Positions 29,110-39,079 of a stretch of DNA of 64,000 nucleotides are shown here, piece by piece (position 1 is the first letter of the stretch; each line of letters starts with the position of its first letter). The translations under genes and the position numbers were made by a program. The notes beneath the pieces are model-generated. The model ran no database searches. It saw nothing but the letters and a program-made list of their open reading frames with translations, and was not told the DNA's origin. This DNA comes from Tridacna crocea (taxonomy: Eukaryota > Mollusca > Bivalvia > Cardiida > Cardiidae): NCBI GenBank assembly GCA_943736015.1, contig OX031070.1:38804173-38868172 (forward strand), read 5' to 3'.

Positions 29110-32100
29110 CTTAATTCCCCACCTACCTACATGTAACTACCTAACTAACTTAACTTCCTAACTTAACAAACTAACTACATAACTGCCTAACTGCCTAACT
29201 AACTGACTAACTAACTAAATCAGTCAACTAACTAACTAACTTACCACCTAACTACCTAACTTAACTAACAAACTAACTACCTAAGTGCCTAACTAACTAA
29301 TTAAATCAGTTAACTAACTAACTAACTTACCACCTAACTACCTAACTTAACAAACAAACTAACTACCTAACTGCCTAACTAACTAACTAAATCAGTTAAC
29401 TAACTAACTAACTTACCACCTAACTACCTAACTTAACTAACAAATCACCTAACTACCTCACTAACTAACTAACTAACTAACTAACTAGATCGAAGCCTTA
29501 TTAACCCTTTACCCCATAAGGCATTTCTATGTTATCTCTGATTGACCCTAAATATCAGCAAGGATGAAGCTGTTTCTTATGTGTATATGACACATTTTGA
29601 TAGCATAGAAAACATTTTGGCAAAAGGTGAAATTGCTCGTCACGAGCAATTTCACCTTTTGCCACAATGTTTTCCTAAGGCTCCTACAAGCAATGCGTAG
29701 AAATGAGTATCTATGGAGTAAAGGGTTGAGATTGATTAATTAGTTGATTGGTTGTAAAATGTTTTACACCGCTATAAACATTCGCCGAGTCATGTCACGG
29801 CGACAGCTCACATACTCATGTGTTTCCTGAATTTCACCAGTATATGAAGCCTCTTGTCAAAAGACACTTCCATGAAAAATTCAGTGGACCAAGATAAGCT
29901 CAAACCCGAACCCCCAGGTGACACGTTCAATACTCTACCACTAAACCCGTGTTATACTGCAAAGAAATTTCTCATGATCTGGTTAACACTGAAAGCGCTG
30001 AATAAATGAGTTAAACCTTTTCAAGTAGGAAAAGCAGCCCTAATATTGTTATTTCAAGATTATTTCAGCCATAACATGGAATAAGGTAGCGGACAGTGTA
30101 GATCTAAGATCAGACTGCACGTTCTGTGCAGTCTGATCTTGATCTGCACTGTCCGCTAAACCAAGTTAACTTGGTTCCAGCAATTTAAGGGTTAAAGAAT
30201 ATGCCCCGAACATATATATCATGTCGTACACTGGAAAACCCAACGTAAAAGCAGTTTCCCTTTCCAGAGCCCCATATACATGACTACATTATCAACAAAG
30301 TATCCAAAATGGTGGCGTCGGTCAAAATTGATATCAAGATTATGCGCCAAGGGGGACGTTTTAGCACGTACTAAAATGTTTCAGTGACGTCAGTTCCCAG
30401 CACTTGGCGTCAGTTGTAATTAAATTGGGGTACTCAATATCACAGACAACAATATTAGTTGTACGGTCAGGTGGCAGGTGACTTGGAAACTTGTTCGCGG
30501 CTGTGGTAAATCATGTCGCCCCGAGCCGAAGGCAAGGTGGCGACATGATTCACCACAACCGTGAACAAGTTTCCAAGTCCCCTGCCACCTGACCGTACAA
30601 CGAATTTATTATACTGCAAAGTTTTACCCTTTCAAAGTGCGTTAAGCCAAATTTTCCTTCTTTATAATTTCACGAAACGAGTACGCTGACGAAATAGAAA
30701 TTCCCTTCTGTGTGCCCCAATTCAATGATAACTGACGTCACTGGAAACCGACGTCACTTTTAAAAACGTGCAGTTTGGTGCAAAAATGTGCAGTCTGGTG
30801 ATCGATTGACGCCGCCATTTTGGATGATGTATTGCACGTATAGTGATGTTTACTGGGCACTCAAAAGGGAAACTGGTTTTACGTGGTTTTTGCCAGGGAA
30901 CATGATATTATGTACCAATAAGAACACGAGAAATTTCTTTGCAGTATAATAATATTAATAGTCTATGCACTTGAATAATAGACTGAAATAAGTATTTTTT
31001 TGCATAGCTCAATGAGAAAAAAATTAGCAGTGCCGGTACTACTTTTGCCGTAAAAGCAATGTGAACAAAAATGTATCCGAGAGTCCATAATGGTTTTCTT
31101 TCTGATTTTGTATCTTTACCGACTCCGAAGTTCAAATTGCTAGCTGATTTTATTTTCTCTAGATCTAAATGTTGAAAAAAAAAATCCGACAGGAAATTCA
31201 ACGAGAGAGCTTAAAACTAATTGTAACGTTGCTGGGTAGATGTCTTCTGACAATCTCATTTTCAGCTTAGTTCTAGCGTATTGAACTTCTCATAATAAAT
31301 CTACTGAACCTGCAAAGTTCAATGTTTTAATGACGTAATGAATTTACGTCATTGTTACGTCATGAACCAGCAGTTTCATCGCGGTATGTATCATGAATGA
31401 AATGGACATTAAATAAATATGCGATGTTGGATTTTCAATGAAAAAAGCAATTAGTATTTTTCTAGTGCATAGTTGTTGACCGTGATATTGAATTATAAGG
31501 AATGAAGATTGGGGTTTTTTTTTGTTTTCATGGAGGTATGAAAAAAAAAAACCTAAATCACTTTGATTAGGTTTTTTTTTTTTTTCGTACCTCCATCAAA
31601 ACAAAACCCAAAAAAAAACCACTCTTCATTCCTTAATTGCATTGAATATGTCAAATAATGTATCAATGACAGACAATTATCTCATCACTATCAATCATTT
31701 ATTTTTTACGGACTAGTCCGTCGGACTATGCCTTGTATATATGGCCCTCAGCTTTTTTGATCTGACAGTCCTGTCCGTAAATTCCTCATATGGCCTGCAA
31801 CACGTGAAAAGGGACATTCGGACATCTGTGTAAGTTGTCGTCTCGGATCAGCCTGCGCAGTCCGCGCAGGCTAATTCGAGACGGCACTTTCCGTTTAAAT
31901 GAAATTTTCTGTTTTGTGCATGTCTACTGTAGCACAAAATCTAATGTAGTCGTAAAGTGCCGTCTCGGATTAGCCTGCGCGGACTGCGCAGGCTGATCCG
32001 AGACGACACTTTACGCAGATGTCCGAATTTCCCTTTTCGCGTGTTGCACACCATATTATGGTGGCATGTTTCTGCTACGAGATAGGAGATAGCTTTCACG

Positions 32101-35100
32101 GTAAGTTTAGAAAACTATCGCGAAAAAAAATCAATGTTTCCTGAAAATTTTATCGAGATAGTGGAAAGTTTCCTGAAAAAATATCACGATAAATTTTCTT
32201 TTCTAACGCAACATTTTCAATCGTGCACGAAGCTAACATTCGATATTAAACTATCGTGATAGTTCTATCCGTTTCTCGGAATCTATAAATAGAACATTCT
32301 TCATTTGGATGGACTTGGTAGTTTTTGTTTATTTCTTCACAAAACTATGGTAAGTAAAAACTCGAATTATTTAAAATTGCAACTTAATTGGTACATGTAA
32401 ATTTCGACTAAACTTGAAATGAACAAAAGTCTGTAAAATCACAAAGCAGACTAAAAGTGCCTCCTACGAGCAACTCTGAGCCCATTCAGGGAAAAGAAAA
32501 TTCACAAGGTCGTACACGAAGATTTTCTGAAACGATATCTAACTACAGATAACGTAAACGTCAGTAAACTGTTGTTGGTAAAAATAAAATCATGTTTATC
32601 GTGATATTTCATCGTGAAACATTTACTTCATGCTTTCCGGTAGGATATCGAGAAATAGCAGTGCAAATATTTTTCGATCTTACACTGGTACCACCAGTGT
32701 AAATACCGATTTTCACGTTCTTGTTGCCTAGGTAAATTGCTCGTGCCTAACAACCAGATGGGAAATATGACGTCATATACCTTACATTTCTCGCCCTTGA
32801 CGTAACGTTGCTATGAGGGAGGGGTACGCCGCGGGGAACAAGGGAAAAGAACTGTACTGAAATTTGATAAAGCTCCTCCCAGAAAGGGTAAAAAGCATGA
32901 AATAAATAGAATATTTGTTTTGTTTATTCCGGTGAAAGATCGAAATTTATTTCATCACGTGAACACCATCGGTAATATTTTCACTCGTGGCTGCGCCACT
33001 CGTGAAAATATTACCGATGGTGTCCACTCAATGAAATAAATTTCGATCTTTTACCGAAAAAAACCAAACATCCTCTATTTCATTAGCTAGGTAATATTTC
33101 AAGGAAATTTTAGCTATCTCGTATCTCGCGGCAAAAATATGCCACCACATTATATACCTTAAACTTTTTTGGCTCAAATATTATGCGTTGCACAGGGACA
33201 AATTCTACAAATTATCGTCGGTTTACTTCCAAAACCTCGTAACTACAGCTTTTGAAAAGCTGTAGTTACGAGAATTTCGAAGTAAACCAACGTTATGTAC
33301 CATTGAGTGACAATGACAATGACAATGATTTTTATTATAATCAATAAGGCCACCGGCCCATAATACAAAAACTACATGTGATAGCAAACATACACTAAGA
33401 TGAGCTACGTTTTGACATTTAAAAAAGAAAATTACAGCTTTTAACATATTTCAACAATATATAGTTGTAAGGACCAAAAAAGAAGACTCATGAAAAGCAC
33501 ATTGAGAAAAGGAGAAAACGCAAGTTACCAAATATTTTGTCCACATACAGCAATATAATCTACCCTATCCGAGACAATCCCTTCCTATCAATGTTCTATC
33601 AATGTATAAAAGAAAGTCTGAGTTAACTCTTAATGACAATGACTAGATCTAGATCTAATCTAAAATTATCAAGGCCATCCGGCCGATAATGCAGAAAAAA
33701 TACATTTTAAAGATAAAAAATTGACATAACAGACAAGTTACGTCCCTTCTATTACCATATTTACCGTTAACATGATCAAAAATATAGTTAATCTTAGAAA
33801 CTAATAATGTGTGTACTAATTTTGCTATTGTATAGGTACTCATCGGAGAAATATTTGTCCCTAACGGACAATGTAGATCTAAGATCAGACTGCAAAATCT
33901 TGATCCACACTGCCCGCAAGGATACACCAAAATAACATGGCTACGCCTCTGTAGTTGCACTTATCAATATAAGAGTTAAAATCATGTATTGTACTAACCT
34001 TAACAGCCTCAAAATATCAGGTTCTTTTTATCACATAATGATATTTCGCAAAATATAAATCAGAAAATGCAAAAACATCTATAGATGTACCCGTATTTTT
34101 ATGCGTAAAAGCCATTCACTCCTGTGAATAACGTTCAAAATGACGTCAAAATTGACGTCATGCAAATGTGATATTACACATGTATAAGGCAAGAATATAG
34201 ATAATAGGTATACTACACAGAAAACAAGGGAGGTTATGTAATAAAACATAAAAACTTCAGTGACCTTGTAGAGAGAGAAAAAAAAAATGAAACAAATGTC
34301 AAAATTGAGTCGCCCTTAGAAACCTTAAATAAGGTTTAAAAAAGTTTTAACGACTGACCTTGGCCATGAAAGTTAGCTTCAAGAATCTTTATCTTTGATT
34401 CCCAGCTTATTTTCACAAGACGAGCATTTTCTGATGCACACCTCTCTGCGGCCTCTGACTGGGATACATGTACGTCTGAAAAGCTAAAATAGAAAATACA
34501 TCTTGCTTACGTCTTAATCCGTTAATCGCTGACAACTCTAACACAGTTCCAAACTAGACAAAAAGACAAACACTAACTACATTTTTACGATTGCAATTGT
34601 GAACAAATGTGATTTATAGTGTAGCGAACTGACAGACACTCAGAGCCAGTTTCAAAATGCACGGTATATGCAGTCTGATATTGATCTACACTTTCTTTCA
34701 AGAAAAGCGTGAAGATCAAACAAACAGTATAAAGCTTTTATCTTGGGGGCAAATACGAGCTCCCAAATCGCAAAGGAAGTTATCAGGATTCAAGAAAAGC
34801 ATATTAAACGTGAAAAGTAGTATAGGTACCCTTTTGTAGCCAAACAATGACGTCATGTAGCGCAGCTTGCGGTCATGTTTTCAATTTAATATGTCATTCT
34901 CATATGAGCATTTTAATATTCTTAGTTACAAACATCAAACTTGTCTGACCTCACGTTTTGTAATTGTTATTGTATTTCTCAATTTACATCATTTTTGGCT
35001 ACAAAGCGGTATCTTACTACTTTTCACGTTGAATATGCTTTTCCTGAATCCTGACAACTTCCTTTGCGATTTTGGAGCTTGTATAGGTATACCGCTTTGA

Positions 35101-38100
35101 AGCCAAACAATGACGTCATGTAGCGTACCATGCGGTCATGTTTCTAATTTTATGTCATTCGCATATGGGCATTTTAACAGTCTTAGTTACAAACATCAAA
35201 CTTGTATAACCTCACGTTTTGTTGTCGTGACTGTATTTCTCAATTTACCTTCCATTTGTGATAAAAAAAGCGCGAAACTCTCTGTTGATTTTGAACAGTA
35301 TAAGGACCATACTTACATATAAAATACACGAAAACAAATCGGGGAAACGTTTTAGCAAATATTTTGAGAAATTACCAATGAGGATAAAAAAAAGGTAAAT
35401 ACTTTAACGTGCAGTTCGCTTCAAACTTCTCTGAAATGTCCAATTATAGTACTTATTTTTTAGAAACAACCATTGCCTCTTTGTCAATTTATATTTCAAT
35501 CCATTTATTTTTCTTAAAAAATTCGTACATCATACAAATATCTTACTAGTACATCCACCTCTCCTCGCCAATTAAAATAGGGTCACTGTAGGAACACGGA
35601 GAAGATGTAAGGGACCACTCCCCATTTGACTCGCAATAAAAGGTCTCTTTGTACATAATATTCGTGGTGTGATTCAAACAGCCATAAGCCTGCTTGCTTC
35701 CCGATGTAAACATGTTCCCAAAATGCTTGAATGTTAAGCTATATTTAGGGCTGATACAATCTGTGAGTGTTGAAAGAGAAAAGTGACAAAAAGACATTTG
35801 ACGTGTACCATAAACATAACGACAATAATGTATCACCTGGTTCAGATTCTTCTTTAGGTGGAAGAGGTATAAAGTTACTACTACAATATTCTTATAAATA
35901 AGATATGAGCTATGGTCTGTAGAAAGAAGGTTTAATGCATCTGCCAAAGGTAATGCCTTCAGTCAGTTTGCGCACTCGGCAATATTATATGATATGTATA
36001 TAAAGGCAGGAATATTATAACAAAAGGAAGAAATTTCGTGTTATGATCGTTATGAATAATTCTATCCTTAGTCACATTGTTTTCAACAAGAGTTTGGTTA
36101 AGGCATCTATATCAGTCAGCAAATAAAAAAAAAAAGATGAAAAAAAGGGGACAAACACACATTTCACTTTACATGTTTCTTCGAGCGCAGACGACTTGCA
36201 TCCAGTAGTACCATGGCTGTAGAAAATATTCTGTAAAAGGTAAAAGTAAGGTTGGTTCATAGTATCCTTAGGGAAAAAGGGCAAAGTTCCTTACTCACCA
36301 GCGCCAAATATATTTGGGTGAGCTATGTGAAAAGAAACTTTTTGTATATGCAAAAAGTATCGACCACGTCAGCCTATGCAATCCGTGTAAGCTAACCTCC
36401 CTTGAATCCTCTATTTTCTGCATGTCAATGTCCCAGTGAAGTTCACGATTCAGTCGATTGTTACACAAGGTAGATTTTAACCCTTATCCTGCTAAATAAC
36501 TAAAATGAAATTTTCAATTCGATAGTAAAAATCCATAAATTGTTATTTAAAGTTATGTTTAGGGAATAAAATCTCCGGATCGGACGGCGTAGATTCAAGA
36601 TCAGACTGCACATTCTGCGCAGTCTGATCTTGATCTACGCTGTCCGCAAAACGTCTGGGAGTCGCGATAAGCAGTCAAAGGGTTAAGAATAAGAAATTAT
36701 GTGATGACTTGCAAGGTATCATGCGCCGTGACGGTGATCAATCAAACGCATGGCATACCCATATAAGTTTGATCCCTTTTGACGGCTATAAACGAAGTTC
36801 ACTTCAACACAGAAAAAATTTACTTTATTTCATGCTTTCCGGTAGGATATCGAGAAATAGCACTGAAAATAATTTTCAATCTTACACTGGTACAACCAGT
36901 GAAAATACCGATTTTCACGTTCTTGTTGCCTAGATAAGTTGCGCGTGCCTAACAACCAGATGGGAAATATGACGTCATATACCTTACATTTCACGCGCTT
37001 GCCGTAATATTGTTATGCGTTGCTATGCGGGAGGGGCACAACAAGGGGGAATAACGGAAAAGAACTGTGCTGTATTTTGATAAAGCTCCTCCCAGAATGG
37101 GATAAAAATCATGAAATAAATAGAATATTTGTTTTTTTCGGTGAAAGATCAAAATTTATTTCATCTAGTGAACACCATCGGTAATATTTTCACTCGTGGC
37201 TGCGGCATTCGTGAAAATATTACAGATATGCGAGAAATGTTAGGTAAATGACGTCATATTACCCATCTGGTTGTCAGGCACTCGCAAATAACCTAGGCAA
37301 GAAGAACATGAAAATCAGTACCAGTGTAAGATCGAAAAAAAATTTCACTGCTATTTCTCGATATCCTACCAGAAAGCATGAAATAAATGTATTGTATTTA
37401 TTTTATGTTTCTGACTCCTTTTGTTTGGAATTTTACCAAAATCCAATACAGTTGTTTTCGGTTTTCTACGTGGTGTACTTCTTGTCCTCCCCTAGAATGA
37501 TTAACAGTATTAGGTTAAGAGCGAGAAATGTTGGAAAAATGGGCACAAATTACGTCCTAAAGATGGCTGGTTGTATGGCACACTGTTTATCAAGGCACTA
37601 GTGTTTGGGAACTACTGTTTCCGCCTTCAAAGAAAGGGTAAGGGAAATATTTGCATTTAATATCACTGGTCCTAACTATGAATTATCAAACTTATAATCA
37701 ACCATTATTTCCCCAGAAACCACCGAAAAACACAAAATAAACAATTAAAGTTTATGTGTAAAAAGTTTAGGAAAGTCGTTCAAAAATGTTTGCACGTACA
37801 TGTACATGTACATCTTTGTGTATATAATTGACAAACAAAGGGGTGGCACACTTAAAGATTTTCATACAGATACTGAGACCGTTTCCTGTCTGTACGGGCC
37901 ATTCAAACGAGGAGTTGACATGAGATAATGAAGATTAATACTTACATTGATTAGTGTAGGTTTTATCCAACATGCGTTTCCCCTCTTTTTCACTTGGTCT
38001 ACCGTAAAGACAACACCATTAAGTGTAAATTGGAGCATTGTGCAAAAATTCATTCGGGTTTTGAAATTGATAAATATGCATCTCTCCATTTCTTTACACT

Positions 38101-38299
38101 CCTCGATACACCCCTGAATGTCCACGTGTCGGTGTAATTCGAAAATATGTGGAAAATGAAAAAAAGTGACAGCTTCCGCCTCAAAATGCACTCCAGGTAC
38201 AACATTTGCGCTAGATAGTACCACCAGAGTTAAAGGTATGCCAAATAGGATTGAAACACAATATATCAAACTTGAAAGCTTGCATTCGAACAAGAGCAT
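28781..38299 (-). CDS. PAN-CCP-C-type-lectin secreted protein, gene A (complete, five exons)
   Basis: Minus-strand exons 38299-37946, 36230-36173, 35760-35547, 34483-34359 and 28998-28781 total 969 nt, giving 322 residues with all phases compatible. Residues 1 to about 30 are a signal peptide (MLLFECKLSSLIYCVSILFG...VLSSA). About 50-113 form a PAN/apple domain with its Cys series (QGC, EEC, RCIFINF, NFC, ACW). 119-137 are a linker. 138-205 are a sushi/CCP-like module with four Cys (YC, YGC, FYC, SPC) and NGEWSL. 209-319 are a C-type-lectin-like domain (SEAAERCASENARLVKI ... HNC ... DCERQLKYICE). No EPN/QPD sugar motif is visible and WND is replaced by DRWHL, so calcium-dependent sugar binding is doubtful. 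There is no membrane helix, so it is probably secreted. Intron 4 is 5.4 kb and full of repeats. Confidence 0.87.
29078..29490 (+). repeat. (AACT)n-type minisatellite
   Basis: ctaactaactaac mixed with higher-order units of about 70-90 bp (accacctaactacctaactt), about 410 bp in all, in intron 4 of lectin gene A. Confidence 0.9.
29501..29729 (+). mobile_element. TH1 element, TTGCTCG core variant
   Basis: TTAA left end, right end ggagtaaagggttga; core aaaggtgaaattgctcgtca paired with its mirror. The outer arms differ from the main type. Confidence 0.83.
29740..29948 (-). repeat. tRNA-derived SINE
   Basis: Minus-strand head with A box (tagtggtagagtattgaacg) and B box (gggttcgggtttgagc); core ttacaccgctataaacattc, then catgtcacggcgac. 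Confidence 0.75.
29953..30955. mobile_element. Long-TIR element (family L), copy 3, with nested TH2
   Basis: Ends ttatactgcaaagaaatttc and its reverse complement at 30930-30950. A 135-bp central hairpin sits at 30468-30603 (gtacggtcaggtggcagg..). A TH2 is inserted at 29983-30195 and splits the left arm. Confidence 0.8.
29983..30195. mobile_element. TH2 element
   Basis: TTAA ends; hairpin gatcagactgcacgttctgt, then gcagtctgatcttgatct. Inserted inside the family L element. Confidence 0.85.
31493..31636. mobile_element. Hairpin element (aaggaatgaagag family), copy 2
   Basis: Arms of about 65 bp around aaatcactttgatt, poly-T/A rich. Confidence 0.78.
31796..32050. mobile_element. Terminal-inverted-repeat MITE (family G), copy 2
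   Basis: TIRs of about 100 bp (tgcaacacg.gaaaaggga.attcggacatct) with a sub-hairpin gcctgcgcagtccgcgcagg in each arm. Much better preserved than 1048-1260. Confidence 0.88.
32622..33090 (+). mobile_element. Family V element, full
   Basis: tttacttcatgctttccggt start, small hairpin cttacactggtaccaccagt, gtacgccgcggggaa, and at the right a hairpin of about 60-bp arms (gatcgaaatttatttcatca..). Confidence 0.82.
33305..33470 (-). mobile_element. LINE 3' end
   Basis: On the minus strand it ends ..ggccggtggccttattgatt and a (cattgt)n tail, a typical bivalve LINE end. Confidence 0.6.
33470..33570 (-). mobile_element. TH1-like remnant
   Basis: attgagaaaaggagaaaacg..agttacca and ctaccctatcc only. Confidence 0.4.
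33625..33845 (-). mobile_element. LINE 3' end
   Basis: Minus strand: ggtaatagaagggacgtaac ..ggccggatggccttgataat, then a cattgtcatt tail. Same family as 6355-6467. Confidence 0.6.
33840..33979. mobile_element. TH2 element, diverged
   Basis: taacggacaatgtagatcta, then agatcagactgcaaaatctt; ends gagttaa. Half the palindrome is deleted. Confidence 0.6.
34020..34260. repeat. Family K repeat
   Basis: tttttatcacataatgatat, gacgtcaaaattgacgtcat and aaacaagggaggttatgtaa as at 13930-14165. Confidence 0.65.
34359..34483 (-). CDS. Lectin gene A exon 4: N-terminal half of the C-type lectin domain
   Basis: The acceptor is ctattttag before 34483. The later cag seven bases on would create a stop at the junction, so the first AG is chosen, matching gene B. 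It encodes YFSDVHVSQSEAAERCASEN then ARLVKISWESKIKILEANFH and GQ. The donor is GTCAGT. Confidence 0.83.
34740..35240. repeat. Local tandem and inverted repeats
   Basis: gccaaacaatgacgtcatgt and the following 160 bp occur twice (34839 and 35101). 34742-34848 is also inverted at 34990-35095 (caaaggaagtt.tcaggattc). Confidence 0.8.
35547..35760 (-). CDS. Lectin gene A exon 3: sushi/CCP-like module
   Basis: The acceptor is ctttcaacactcacag and the donor is GTAAGA. Core: GNMFTSGSKQAYGCLNHTTN then IMYKETFYCESNGEWSLTSS and PC. It ends two bases into a codon; without splicing the next bases would read TAG, so the splice decides the frame. The corresponding gene B exon is about half identical. Confidence 0.87.
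36173..36230 (-). CDS. Lectin gene A exon 2: short linker
   Basis: The acceptor is ccttttacag and the donor is GTAAAG. The 58 nt encode NIFYSHGTTGCKSSALEET plus one base. It is identified by phase and by position against the 67-nt exon of gene B; sequence similarity is weak, and it is too short to find alone. Confidence 0.68.
36477..36686. mobile_element. TH2 element
   Basis: TTAA ends; hairpin gattcaagatcagactgcac, then gcagtctgatcttgatcta; agggagtcgcgataagcagt-like right end. Lectin gene A intron 1. Confidence 0.85.
36826..37385. mobile_element. Family V foldback (body plus inverted partial copy)
   Basis: A left copy reads as at 32622. From 37210 the sequence returns as the reverse complement and ends ctcgatatcctaccagaaag and catgaaataaa, so the whole is an imperfect foldback. 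Confidence 0.75.
37946..38299 (-). CDS. Lectin gene A exon 1: signal peptide and PAN domain
   Basis: I chose the ATG at 38299 (context tacaaaATGc); the frame is open three codons further upstream but without an ATG. PAN core: RHVDIQGCIEECKEMERCIF then INFKTRMNFC, and GNACWIKPTLIN. It ends on a whole codon before GTAAGT. Gene B has the same boundary, one residue apart. Confidence 0.87.
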
Positions 38300-38783
38300 T
38301 TTGTACACTTGTATGTGCAGTGAATTTTTCTCTTATTGTCCGTTTTTATAAAACAAGCAACCTGTATGAAAGAAGTAAAGATGAGTCATGCTCTGCCAAA
38401 AAGGGGTTAAATACATCTTCGAGACAAAAAGTTTCAACACTTGTAAGCCTGCGCAGATTGCGCATTGCGCAGGGCTAATAAGTGTCTAATTTTTGTAACC
38501 GTAAATTTTCTGCATGTAAAAGAATCACGCCACCTCCATATCTAGAGGATAGTAAAAGCCAATGGATTTTATGTTTCCATATTGATCTGATGACTTGCGC
38601 GGGCATCATCCATGCCTAAAACCCCCTAACGCTGGAACATGGCTCACAGTTATGTTCTAGAGAAAGCAAATATGTGTTACTTAAAAAACTCAACAATATA
38701 ATATTTTCTCCAAAGAAAGGTCATAGACAGAGTCTAACATAGTTGTATTTCTAGAGATCGTTTAGTTCTTTACATTCTTTTTC

Positions 38784-38913
38784 TAACTGTTCTGCAAACT
38801 ATGTAATTTATTCATAGATCAGCGTAGCGAACCATTTACCCTTACACCAACTGTTCTGCAATACTAAGTAACTTATTCATAGATCAGCGTAGCGACCCAT
38901 TTACCTTTAAACC
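38784..38913 (+). repeat. Tandem duplication of a 65-bp unit
   Basis: aactgttctgcaa..atagatcagcgtagcga occurs twice, about 490 bp upstream of the lectin gene A start codon. Confidence 0.85.
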
Positions 38914-38949
38914 AACTGTAAGCATTTACACATGAAAAATCAAAAACGA

Positions 38950-39075
38950 CTCAAATGATGAATTTTGTCTGTGAAAGGGTGAAGAGCAATGTTAGAAGAC
39001 GAAAAGCTGATTACCAGTATTTACTCTTTTTTTCAAAATGTTTTCAAAAGACTCAGGGATTTTTTTTAAGTTGTT
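38950..39075 (-). mobile_element. TH1 element, diverged
   Basis: gtgaagagcaatgttagaag, then gctgattaccagtatttact and aatgttttcaaaagactcag. Confidence 0.55.
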
Positions 39076-39079
39076 GATT

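Noticed and set aside
29078-29490. Possible CRISPR-like or telomere-like array
   Set aside because: Units are simple aact/acct minisatellite repeats without unique spacers, in an intron of a eukaryotic gene.
34471-34483. Alternative acceptor at cttttcag for lectin A exon 4
   Set aside because: It would join TA to A and create a stop at the junction; the upstream AG keeps the frame and matches gene B.
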